From positions 1-6,602 of the forward strand of contig JAACEJ010000206.1 in NCBI GenBank assembly GCA_011682565.1: a stretch of 6,602 bases of DNA, read 5' to 3'. The notes under the pieces are model-generated. The model did no database searches. It saw only the letters and a program-made list of their open reading frames with translations, and was not told the origin of the DNA. Below, piece by piece: positions 1 through 6,125 of the stretch. A program made the translations under genes and the position numbers. Origin of the DNA: Actinomycetota bacterium. Lineage in GTDB: Bacteria; Zhuqueibacterota; Zhuqueibacteria; Residuimicrobiales; Krinioviventaceae. Positions within the stretch are counted from its first letter, which is position 1. Each line of letters starts with the position of its first letter.

Positions 1-813
1 GAAAGGAAGTTTATCAACAAGAGTACGAACCCGATCGCCAACTTTTTCAAAACTTATGCCGCCGCGAGCGCTGCGAAACTGTTGCTTGCGAAAGGCAATC
101 ATGAGTTCCATAAAAAATAATTCATCAAATTTTAAGCGGCGCTGAGCATGCGAGAGCATGGCAAAATTTTCCGGGAAATGGATATTTTGCAGAGCCTGAG
201 AAATCGGCATCAGCTTTAGGCGCTCGATGATTTCATCGGGAATATCTTCCTGCACTTTTGTCGCATAGGATTTTAGCAAACTCCTGATAACGCGGCGGAA
301 TCCCCGGCTGTCCAGACCGACCTTTGTTAGTTTTTCATTGGATGGGTACATTGGAATAATCTTGCCGGTGTTGATAAATTCACCTTCGGCATCATCGCCC
401 AAACGGTCGAATTCCGGATGCGTCATTTGGAACCCGCCGTAAAAGGTGACCTTGCCGCTCAGGGCAAGCCACTCACCCACCTTGAAAATCCTCAACCAGT
501 ATGTCAACTTGGAAAACCACACACAGGTCAAAATCGATTTGCCATCCGTACAAATAAGCAGAAAACGGTTTCGTCTGCCTTTTTTAATACCAAAGCGCAA
601 AACCTTGGCAACAACGGTGACTTCCTGATCCTCTTTTAACTGGCTGATCTTGACAATCGTCGATCTGTCCAGATAGCGGCGCGGAAAGTAATAGAATAAA
701 TCACCTATTGTGCTTATACCCACTGTTGCCAGGGCAACGCCGCGCTTCGGCCCAATATTTTGCAGCCGTTCAACGGGCTGATCCATAAAGCTGTTTATCG
801 TAGAATCAGGCAT
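1..813 (-). CDS. recG: ATP-dependent DNA helicase RecG, N-terminal part (runs off the left edge)
   Basis: RecG is a superfamily 2 DNA helicase that remodels stalled replication forks and branched recombination intermediates. My minus-strand translation from ATG 813-811 gives 271 uninterrupted codons to the window edge. Residues 15-30 carry RLQNIGPKRGVALATV, and 31-51 read as the conserved DLFYYFPRRYLDRS block of the RecG N-terminus. The OB-fold wedge domain that grips the junction follows at about 50-160, with HPEF near 132 and IIPMYPSNEKL near 152. The sequence ends at LVDKLPF, just where the Q motif and helicase motor should begin. RecG is usually near 700 residues, so about 60 percent, including all the ATPase motifs, lies outside. 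An in-frame TAG two codons upstream fixes the start region. The ribosome-binding site is weak. The 27-nt gap after the DUF4139 gene suggests co-transcription. Confidence 0.94.
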   Translation of the reverse strand, partial: MPDSTINSFMDQPVERLQNIGPKRGVALATVGISTIGDLFYYFPRRYLDRSTIVKISQLKEDQEVTVVAKVLRFGIKKGRRNRFLLICTDGKSILTCVWFSKLTYWLRIFKVGEWLALSGKVTFYGGFQMTHPEFDRLGDDAEGEFINTGKIIPMYPSNEKLTKVGLDSRGFRRVIRSLLKSYATKVQEDIPDEIIERLKLMPISQALQNIHFPENFAMLSHAQRRLKFDELFFMELMIAFRKQQFRSARGGISFEKVGDRVRTLVDKLPF

Positions 814-840
814 TGGCTACATTTTCAAAGAACAATAAAA

Positions 841-2196
841 TTACCATCGCGTAAGAACAGTGAATTCGAGTTTTTTTTCCCCATTTGCGGGTACCGGCGC
901 TTTGAATTCCACTTTCTCTGCATCTTTTTTTAAAATCGGCGGCGTTGGGCCGATGAGTTCCCAATCACCCCAGAAATGTTCCAGCACATGGATCACAACT
1001 TGCTTGTCTTTATGATTCCGCAGTATCACCTGTATTTTTTGCTGACGGCTTCTCTTGCCCAGTTTCTTGTCACTCAGGATCGTACGCTCGCCAACAAGAT
1101 CAAAAGCATTGCCGAGTGTGATTTTAACTTTTTCATCTTTTGGCGTGTGATCAATATTGTCTTCACCGATGAACTCCTGAGATTGATCCTCATCCTGTTT
1201 GTAAACACGAAATTTTCCTTTGGGAAGAGGGATACCGAGACCGGTCGCCTTGTCGTTTTTAAACTGCAAATCAACGCTTACTTTTTTATCATTGGCTAAA
1301 CCGTCATACGTATAAATCTTTTTCACTTTAACTAGCGCCGGTTCAAACAGTGAAAGCTGCTTGATCTGGCGATCTCGGATTGTTGCCGGCCGCTGCAATG
1401 TGTATAGATGATACTCAAAAAAAGCTTTTTCCTGAAAAGGCGGCGCCATTGCGGATAAAGCCTCAACTTTGGGCATGGTATTATACGTCCTGCGCTCTTT
1501 TTTTGCCTTGTGCACATCGCCGGCAACGAGTTTTACTTTTGCATTTTGATATGTCGCGCCGGATTTATTCTCAATAGAGACCCAGCCGCTCAGTTCAATT
1601 TCCGTATCATTCCGATTCGTCACGGCGACATATTCCGCGTGCCAGTTCATACCACGTGTTAAATAACTGATCTCAGATTCCTGCTTCCCTCCTTTTTTGC
1701 TGTTTAAAAGCCATACCAGTGTAGGCCGCGTCAGCAAGCCTTCGGGCAGCGCGGGAAACTGAATGTTCTCCAAAACCGCAGCCTTGACAACCGTAACAGA
1801 GCCATCCTCGTCTTGCAGGATAACATCCCCGGAGGTAGTATTTAACAGCTTGCCTTTGAAAACACGGCCGTCTTTTGTTGAAGCAACAATCTGTTGATCA
1901 ATATATTTTTGCAACAATCGTTCAGTCCCAACCAGATCATATTCAAAATTCTGTTCCAGCAAATCAACATCATCGGGATTGGACAGGGATTTGAAATGAA
2001 CCGAAGTCGGATCAATTTTAGCCGCAACATCGACAAAGCGAAATTCCTGGATGCCCTTTTTCAGTTGAATGGTTCGCGCCTCGCGGACAAGCGCCAGATT
2101 GTTATTATAAACTGTAACCGCCACCTTGGGCTCGTCTGCTCGTATAATTCCGACGGCAAGAAAAATGATAAGAAACAAACTCGTTTTTAATTTCAC
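841..2196 (-). CDS. Exported DUF4139-domain protein of unknown function
   Basis: The 451-residue product begins with a basic-hydrophobic signal peptide (MKLKTSLFLIIFLAVGIIRA, residues 1-20, with likely cleavage before DEP) and should be periplasmic or outer-membrane associated. Residues 25-70 (VAVTVYNNNLALVREAR and following) are the usual N-terminal beta-rich part. The DUF4139 core covers about 180-450: MNWHAEYVAV at 183, KLVAGDVH at 222, RDRQIKQLSLF at 274, GIPLPKGKFRVYKQD at 321, GEDNIDHTPKDEKVKITLGN at 344 and HFWGDWEL at 407. It has no cysteines and no second membrane span. The family has no established biochemical role that I can name. Translation starts at GTG, supported by AAGGGG six bases upstream. 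Its TGA-overlapping upstream mini-ORF and the structured leader are described separately. It lies between valS and recG, probably in the same operon, which says little about its job. Confidence 0.9.
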   Translation of the reverse strand: MKLKTSLFLIIFLAVGIIRADEPKVAVTVYNNNLALVREARTIQLKKGIQEFRFVDVAAKIDPTSVHFKSLSNPDDVDLLEQNFEYDLVGTERLLQKYIDQQIVASTKDGRVFKGKLLNTTSGDVILQDEDGSVTVVKAAVLENIQFPALPEGLLTRPTLVWLLNSKKGGKQESEISYLTRGMNWHAEYVAVTNRNDTEIELSGWVSIENKSGATYQNAKVKLVAGDVHKAKKERRTYNTMPKVEALSAMAPPFQEKAFFEYHLYTLQRPATIRDRQIKQLSLFEPALVKVKKIYTYDGLANDKKVSVDLQFKNDKATGLGIPLPKGKFRVYKQDEDQSQEFIGEDNIDHTPKDEKVKITLGNAFDLVGERTILSDKKLGKRSRQQKIQVILRNHKDKQVVIHVLEHFWGDWELIGPTPPILKKDAEKVEFKAPVPANGEKKLEFTVLTRW

Positions 2197-2202
2197 AACT
2201 TG

Positions 2203-2208
2203 CCCCTT
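2203..2208 (-). promoter_or_regulatory. Ribosome-binding site that sets the GTG start of the DUF4139 gene
   Basis: The minus strand reads GAAAGGGGCAAGTTGTG. The AAGGGG is separated by six bases from GTG 2196-2194, which is an ideal distance. The reading frame from this GTG begins directly with a signal peptide, so the GTG is preferred over any internal ATG. Confidence 0.65.
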
Positions 2209-2227
2209 TCAAAAAATGAATTTTTCC

Positions 2228-2287
2228 AGGAGTACAATCCCCTTATGGATTGCAGAATCATGCAACGCATGAAGGCGATATACTCCT
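2228..2287 (-). other. Possible three-way-junction RNA or palindromic element in the valS/DUF4139 gap
   Basis: Three perfect inverted repeats lie within 60 bases. An outer 7-bp pair, AGGAGTA 2228-2234 with TACTCCT 2281-2287, encloses two hairpins. One pairs CAATCC 2235-2240 with GGATTG 2247-2252 (6-base loop). The other pairs TCATGC 2258-2263 with GCATGA 2267-2272 (3-base loop). Together they make 19 Watson-Crick pairs arranged as a closed junction with unpaired linkers of 0, 5 and 8 bases. It sits about 31 bases upstream of the DUF4139 start, on the transcript leading into it. There is no T-run on either strand, so it is not an intrinsic terminator. It could be a leader RNA structure, a protein-binding palindrome or a short dispersed repeat. 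No second copy occurs in this window. Confidence 0.4.
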
Positions 2288-2351
2288 ATGATTACCATTA
2301 AATATTGAGCGGATACCGGATTTTTATGATAAAATTCCTGTCTCTTTTAAT

Positions 2352-5096
2352 TTAATTGTTTGCGCTCTTTACAAGAAAATCCAGATTTTCCTGTAGTTTG
2401 TTTAATTTGGACTCGAAATTTTCCTTTTTGTTTCTTTCTTTTTCAATCACATCCTTCGGGGCACGGCTAATAAAATTATCATTTGTTAATTTCTGATTCA
2501 AGCCTACGACTTGTTTTTCAAGTCTGGAAATCTCCTTTTGCAGCCTGCTTTTTTCCACTTGAATATCTATAAGCTCTGCCAAAGGCATATAAATTTCGAT
2601 ACCCTGAACCACATCGCTGGCAGACAATGCCGGCCGCTCGGCATTATACCAAAGGCTTCCGATTCGCGCCAGCTTCTTTATCTCATTCTCAATATCGCTG
2701 AGAAAAGTAAGCCTTTTTTCATCGTGTGTATTAATAATTAAATCCGCTTCCTTTGAAGGGGGTACATTCATTTCACCGCGAATGTTTCGCACAGAACCGA
2801 TAATTTGCTGCAAGAGAACCATTTCCCGTTCAACTTTTTTATCGATCCATTTTTTATCGTATTGCGGATAGGGTTGATTCATAATTGTTTTTGGCGTCGA
2901 TTGCTCATGCATTGCATCCGGAATAGACTGCCATATTTCTTCGGTAATAAAAGGCATGAACGGATGAAGCAAACGGACAATATTTTCCAAAACATAAACC
3001 GCAACAGAACGGGCAATTTGCTGAGCGCGAGGATTCTTTTCATCGTATAAGCGCATTTTTACCAGTTCAATATACCAGTCACAGAATTCAGTCCAGATAA
3101 AGCTGTAGAGCGCATGGGTCGAATCGTTCATTTTAAACTCGTTCAAGGCTTTGTCCATCACTGAGGCAGCACGATTAAGACGGCTGATAATCCAGCGATC
3201 GGCCAACTCTAACTCGTCTTTATCAATATCATCCAGCGATAAAAGCGGCTGCTCGTCGTCAAGATTCATAAGGACGAAACGAGCCGCATTCCACAACTTG
3301 TTGCTGAATTTTTGTCCCAATTCAACCAGCGTGTGATCAAATTGAATATCTCCACCGAGCGGCGTAAGATAGACCATTGTCAGGCGAACAGCGTCGGAAC
3401 CATAAGCGGGGACGCCGTCTTTATAAGACGGGTTAACTTTTGCAAATTCACTAACCACCTCTTTTTCCGCACCATTAATAAGCCAAAGCGGATCGGGAGA
3501 ATTGCCCAGGGATTTGGACATTTTGCGATTTTGCAGATCACGAATCATGCCGTTGAAATAAACATCTTTAAAGGGAATATCACCCATAAATTCGAGGGAG
3601 GCCATAATCATCCGCGCCACCCAGAAAAAGATAATATCCGGCCCGGTAACAAGAGTATCGCTGGGGAAAAACTTTTTCAGATCGGGAGTTTCTTCCGGCC
3701 AACCAAGAGTGCTGAACGGCCAGAGCCAGGAGGAAAACCAGGTGTCGAGCACATCCTCATCCTGATGGAGATTACTGCTTCCGCAAACCGAGCATTGGGC
3801 CGGTGTTTCTCTCGTAACAGTGATATGATCTTTTTCGCAATACCAGACGGGAATACGGTGTCCCCACCATATTTGCCGGCTGATGCACCAGTCACGAATA
3901 TTCTCCATCCAATAAAAGTATGTTTCTTCCCAGTGTTTGGGATGAAATTTTATTTTGCCTTCGCGAACAGCTTTTATCGCCGGTTCTGCCAAGGGTTTCA
4001 TTTTGACAAACCATTGTGAAGACAAAAGCGGTTCTATAATATCGTGTGACCGGTAGCAGCGCGGGACGGCAATTTTTTTCTTTTTCTCTCCGCGCAAAAG
4101 ACCGAGCTGCTTGAGATCTTTAAGAATTTGTTTTCTCGCTTCAAATCTGTCCAGCCCCCGGTATTTTCCGGCATTCTCATTCATGCGCGCATCGGAACCG
4201 ATGACCGCGATTTGTTGCAGATTATGACGCAGGCCGACCTCAAAGTCATTGAAATCATGGGCGGGCGTAATTTTCACTGCACCGCTGCCGATTTCAGGGT
4301 CTGCATGTTCATCCGCTATAATCGGGATTTCGCGATTTGTAAGGGGCAAAAGAACCGTTTTTCCGATTACATTTTTATAGCGTGCATCATCAGGATGAAC
4401 AGCCACAGCCGTATCACCTAGCATTGTTTCCGGCCGGGTCGTAACAACGACAATTTCGCGGGAACCATTCTTTAGCGGATAGGCAATCTCCCAGAAACCT
4501 CCGGTTTCTTCTTCAGCAGTTACTTCATCATCCGCCAAGGCAGTGTGGCACTTGGGGCACCAATTGATAAGACGGCGGCCTTTGTAAACGAGTCCCTTTT
4601 CATACAAGCTGACAAAAACTTCACGCACTGCCTTGGACAGCCTGTCGCTCATGGTAAAGGCTTCACGGTCCCAGTCACATGCAGCACCCAATTCACGTAG
4701 TTGTTTGAGGATAATTCCGCCATACTTTTCTTTCCATTCCCACACAAGTTGCAGGAATTTTTCGCGACCATAATCATTACGGGTTTTGCCTTCTTTTGCA
4801 ATTGCGGCCTCCACTTTATTTTGCGTCGCAATACCGGCATGATCGGTTCCCGGCATCCACAATGTTTCAAAACCCTGCATCTTTTTCCAGCGAATCAACA
4901 AATCCTGGATGGTGTTATTCAAAATATGTCCCATCGTCAACATACCGGTTACATTGGGAGGCGGGATCATTATAGTGTAGGTTTTTCTTTTCGAGTTGAC
5001 ATCGGCGTGAAAAAGTTTGTGATCTTCCCAATACTTGTACCATTTCTTTTCAACGGCTGACGGGTTATAAACTTTTTCCAGAATTTTTTGACTCAT
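2352..5096 (-). CDS. valS: Valine--tRNA ligase (ValRS)
   Basis: This class I aminoacyl-tRNA synthetase charges tRNA-Val with valine and hydrolyses misacylated Thr-tRNA-Val. The 914-residue product is complete and of normal length. The catalytic nucleotide-binding fold has the HIGH-like site at 54-57 (here TMGH), GTDHAGIATQ at 83-92, RDWCISRQIWWGHRIPVWYC at 401-420 and KMSKS at 525-529. The editing (CP1) domain spans about 190-350, with TTRPETMLGD at 219 and HDFNDFEVG at 280. Zinc-binding cysteine pairs appear at 180/183 (CPKC) and at 420 with 435/438 (CSVC). The anticodon-binding helical domain covers about 630-790, with HPFMPFITEEIW at 711. The tail from about 840 is the ValRS coiled coil, which contacts the tRNA. 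ATG 5096 is preceded by GAGG with a six-base spacer. Oddities are Thr54 in place of the first His of HIGH, and a spacer longer than the shortest family members between KMSKS and YGSDAVR (565-571). The gene follows the cNMP-binding gene by 36 bases, suggesting co-transcription. Confidence 0.98.
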   Translation of the reverse strand: MSQKILEKVYNPSAVEKKWYKYWEDHKLFHADVNSKRKTYTIMIPPPNVTGMLTMGHILNNTIQDLLIRWKKMQGFETLWMPGTDHAGIATQNKVEAAIAKEGKTRNDYGREKFLQLVWEWKEKYGGIILKQLRELGAACDWDREAFTMSDRLSKAVREVFVSLYEKGLVYKGRRLINWCPKCHTALADDEVTAEEETGGFWEIAYPLKNGSREIVVVTTRPETMLGDTAVAVHPDDARYKNVIGKTVLLPLTNREIPIIADEHADPEIGSGAVKITPAHDFNDFEVGLRHNLQQIAVIGSDARMNENAGKYRGLDRFEARKQILKDLKQLGLLRGEKKKKIAVPRCYRSHDIIEPLLSSQWFVKMKPLAEPAIKAVREGKIKFHPKHWEETYFYWMENIRDWCISRQIWWGHRIPVWYCEKDHITVTRETPAQCSVCGSSNLHQDEDVLDTWFSSWLWPFSTLGWPEETPDLKKFFPSDTLVTGPDIIFFWVARMIMASLEFMGDIPFKDVYFNGMIRDLQNRKMSKSLGNSPDPLWLINGAEKEVVSEFAKVNPSYKDGVPAYGSDAVRLTMVYLTPLGGDIQFDHTLVELGQKFSNKLWNAARFVLMNLDDEQPLLSLDDIDKDELELADRWIISRLNRAASVMDKALNEFKMNDSTHALYSFIWTEFCDWYIELVKMRLYDEKNPRAQQIARSVAVYVLENIVRLLHPFMPFITEEIWQSIPDAMHEQSTPKTIMNQPYPQYDKKWIDKKVEREMVLLQQIIGSVRNIRGEMNVPPSKEADLIINTHDEKRLTFLSDIENEIKKLARIGSLWYNAERPALSASDVVQGIEIYMPLAELIDIQVEKSRLQKEISRLEKQVVGLNQKLTNDNFISRAPKDVIEKERNKKENFESKLNKLQENLDFLVKSANN

Positions 5097-5132
5097 TTAT
5101 TTCCTCAGTTTCACAATTTTTCGGTTTATAGT

Positions 5133-5672
5133 TTAGCTTTGCAAGGCCAGGCTGAAAGCTGTCGTAAGCTTTAAAATATCCTGGTTGGCTTTTTCCAGAC
5201 GTTCGGCTAAATGCACTGCAATGTTTCTCAAAATAACATAACCGATTTCTTTATCAGACTCGCAAAGAGCAATGAGGTCTTTGCGTCGTATAATGCCGAC
5301 GGAACAGCTTTCAAGTGCTTTAACGGTGGCGGATCGCCGACTCCCCTTGCGCAGAACAGCCATCTCGCCGAAATACGGCGCGTTCTCTGACCGCAATTGG
5401 ATCAACGACTTGTCCCGCGTGTTCACATCTCCGCGGCCTACCATGAGCGTTAAACTCTTGCTGACTTCGACACTGCCGTGCAGCAACACAAAAAGCTCCT
5501 CTCCCCTCTCTCCCTCTTTTGTAATCTGCTCACCTTCATTAAATTCTTTCTCAATGAGGATATTCTCAACCCGATGCAACTGATCAGACGTGAGATCGGC
5601 AAAAATTGGAAATCTCGAAAGCTTTTGTTTCGCGATTTCATTTTTTAAAGGATTTTTCTTTTTCAGCGACAT
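5133..5672 (-). CDS. Single-domain cyclic-nucleotide-binding (CAP_ED/cNMP) protein
   Basis: The 179-residue product is one cyclic-nucleotide-binding beta-roll with no DNA-binding helix-turn-helix and no membrane or catalytic domain. FPIFADLTSDQLHRV at 21-35 is the usual entry helix. FNEGEQITKEGERGEELFVL at 44-63 and LHGSVEV at 64-70 form the first strands. The phosphate-binding cassette is FGEMAVLRKGSRRSATV at 101-117. By alignment with CAP, Glu103 and Arg113-Ser114 correspond to CAP Glu72 and Arg82-Ser83, so ligand binding looks intact. The loop before the cassette (about 76-99) is roughly ten residues longer than in CAP. The tail (about 150-179) is a helix ending LKLTTAFSLALQS, and its partner is unknown. 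ATG 5672 is chosen; an in-frame TTG two codons upstream (5678) directly follows a TAA and is the only upstream alternative. Neither has a strong Shine-Dalgarno. As first gene of the tight cluster it may be co-transcribed with valS, but the sequence does not show a regulatory link. Confidence 0.86.
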   Translation of the reverse strand: MSLKKKNPLKNEIAKQKLSRFPIFADLTSDQLHRVENILIEKEFNEGEQITKEGERGEELFVLLHGSVEVSKSLTLMVGRGDVNTRDKSLIQLRSENAPYFGEMAVLRKGSRRSATVKALESCSVGIIRRKDLIALCESDKEIGYVILRNIAVHLAERLEKANQDILKLTTAFSLALQS

Positions 5673-5691
5673 GTTCAATTAACGACTATCT

Positions 5692-5727
5692 TTTGTTTGC
5701 ATGAACGACCGACAACTTGCAGACAAA
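5692..5727. repeat. Imperfect inverted repeat between hicB and the cNMP-binding gene
   Basis: TTTGTTTGCA at 5692-5701 and TGCAGACAAA at 5718-5727 pair over 10 bases with a single mismatch, around a 16-base spacer. The right arm begins three bases after the hicB stop codon in the direction of transcription, and the left arm ends about 20 bases before the cNMP gene start. There is no following T-run on either strand, so it is not a typical intrinsic terminator. An operator or a processed hairpin is possible. It also lies where base composition changes. Confidence 0.4.
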
Positions 5728-5729
5728 CT

Positions 5730-5942
5730 TTACGCATACATCAAGCGTCCCTTTGGCTGCGGAATTGCTCTGCCTGACTCTTTTGCTGTTTCAATCCATT
5801 CTGATATTATGATTTCAGCATTGCTTAGAGTCTCTCTATATGTTTTGCCGTCAGCCATACAGCCTGGTAGTTCCGGTACTTCTGCTATGAAAGACTTGTC
5901 CTCATCACTCCAGTATATTATGATTTCATATTTGGTTTTTAT
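5730..5942 (-). CDS. hicB: HicB-family antitoxin, intact body but ATA in the start position (possible start-loss pseudogene)
   Basis: My minus-strand translation gives 70 codons and a TAA: (ATA)KTKYEIIIYWSDEDKSF, then IAEVPELPGCMADG at 19-32, then a helix with EIIISEWIETAKESGR at 43-58, ending PKGRLMYA. This is the compact form of HicB, the antitoxin that in HicAB type II modules blocks the HicA mRNA interferase. The EVPELPGC signature marks the RNase-H-like beta fold and the length matches the family. No ATG, GTG or TTG lies in frame between the upstream TAG and codon 29. The codon where family members begin (MKTKYE or MKYE) is ATA at 5942-5940, yet GAGAGGG stands eight bases before it. This suggests either recent loss of an ATG or weak initiation at AUA. 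No hicA is visible in the 57 bases downstream or the 183 bases upstream, so it is an orphan here. The family call is firm; expression is uncertain. Confidence 0.8.
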   Translation of the reverse strand: MKTKYEIIIYWSDEDKSFIAEVPELPGCMADGKTYRETLSNAEIIISEWIETAKESGRAIPQPKGRLMYA

Positions 5943-5950
5943 ATCTATTT

Positions 5951-5957
5951 CCCTCTC
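5951..5957 (-). promoter_or_regulatory. Shine-Dalgarno-like GAGAGGG in front of the start-less hicB
   Basis: The minus strand reads GAGAGGG, then the eight bases AAATAGAT, then ATA AAA ACC AAA. The spacing is optimal for initiation at the ATA codon. This is the main sequence reason to place the ancestral start there rather than further upstream. Confidence 0.55.
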
Positions 5958-6039
5958 GTTGATCCATATTCCAAAATAATATTCCTTAGCTGCTTCACCC
6001 TACAAGTCGTTCCCCTCGCTCTTTTTGAATGTATAACTA

Positions 6040-6068
6040 ATACTAATATTTGAAATTTATCTTTGCAA
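6040..6068 (-). promoter_or_regulatory. Weak sigma-70-like promoter candidate upstream of hicB
   Basis: On the minus strand, TTGCAA (6068-6063) and TAGTAT (6045-6040) are 17 bases apart, each matching four of six consensus positions. It would place a transcript start about 90 bases before hicB. In DNA this AT-rich such a match is easily random. The rest of the 183-base gap (5943-6125) shows nothing else I can support except a short terminator-like repeat at its edge. Confidence 0.2.
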
Positions 6069-6125
6069 TGACATATTGCTATTCATACCAATAGTTAACT
6101 TAAACACCTTAAAATTTGAGGTTTT

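Noticed and set aside
418..639. Two overlapping plus-strand ORFs opposite recG
   Set aside because: They fall on the wedge domain of the recG frame, which is continuous and clearly conserved.
976..1299. Plus-strand 107-codon ORF opposite the DUF4139 gene
   Set aside because: Antisense shadow of the conserved DUF4139 C-terminal blocks.
3312..4019. Plus-strand 235-codon ORF inside valS
   Set aside because: It lies wholly antisense to conserved ValRS sequence including KMSKS and zinc-site regions; its translation has no recognisable domain or start signal.
4701..5060. Plus-strand 119-codon ORF opposite the start of valS
   Set aside because: Antisense shadow of the conserved ValRS N-terminus.
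5804..5928. Direct repeat ATATTATGATTTCA at 5804-5817 and 5915-5928
   Set aside because: Both copies encode the two EIII stretches of HicB, so the match comes from similar protein sequence and codon choice rather than a mobile or regulatory repeat.
5936..5967. Frameshift explanation for hicB: removing one base from the five-T run at 5936-5940 would join HicB to an ATG at 5967
   Set aside because: Possible, but the ATG at 5967 has no well-spaced Shine-Dalgarno and would add a ten-residue extension unlike the family; the ATA with GAGAGGG eight bases upstream explains the site better.
5701..5979. Plus-strand 92-codon ORF
   Set aside because: It is the opposite-strand shadow of hicB: the minus strand encodes a clear HicB body with the EVPELPGC signature, while the plus-strand product resembles nothing and has no ribosome-binding site.
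5945..5998. 17-codon GTG-initiated minus-strand ORF ending two bases before the hicB ATA
   Set aside because: Too short, no well-spaced ribosome-binding site, and no resemblance to anything; its position near the ATA is suggestive but could be chance.
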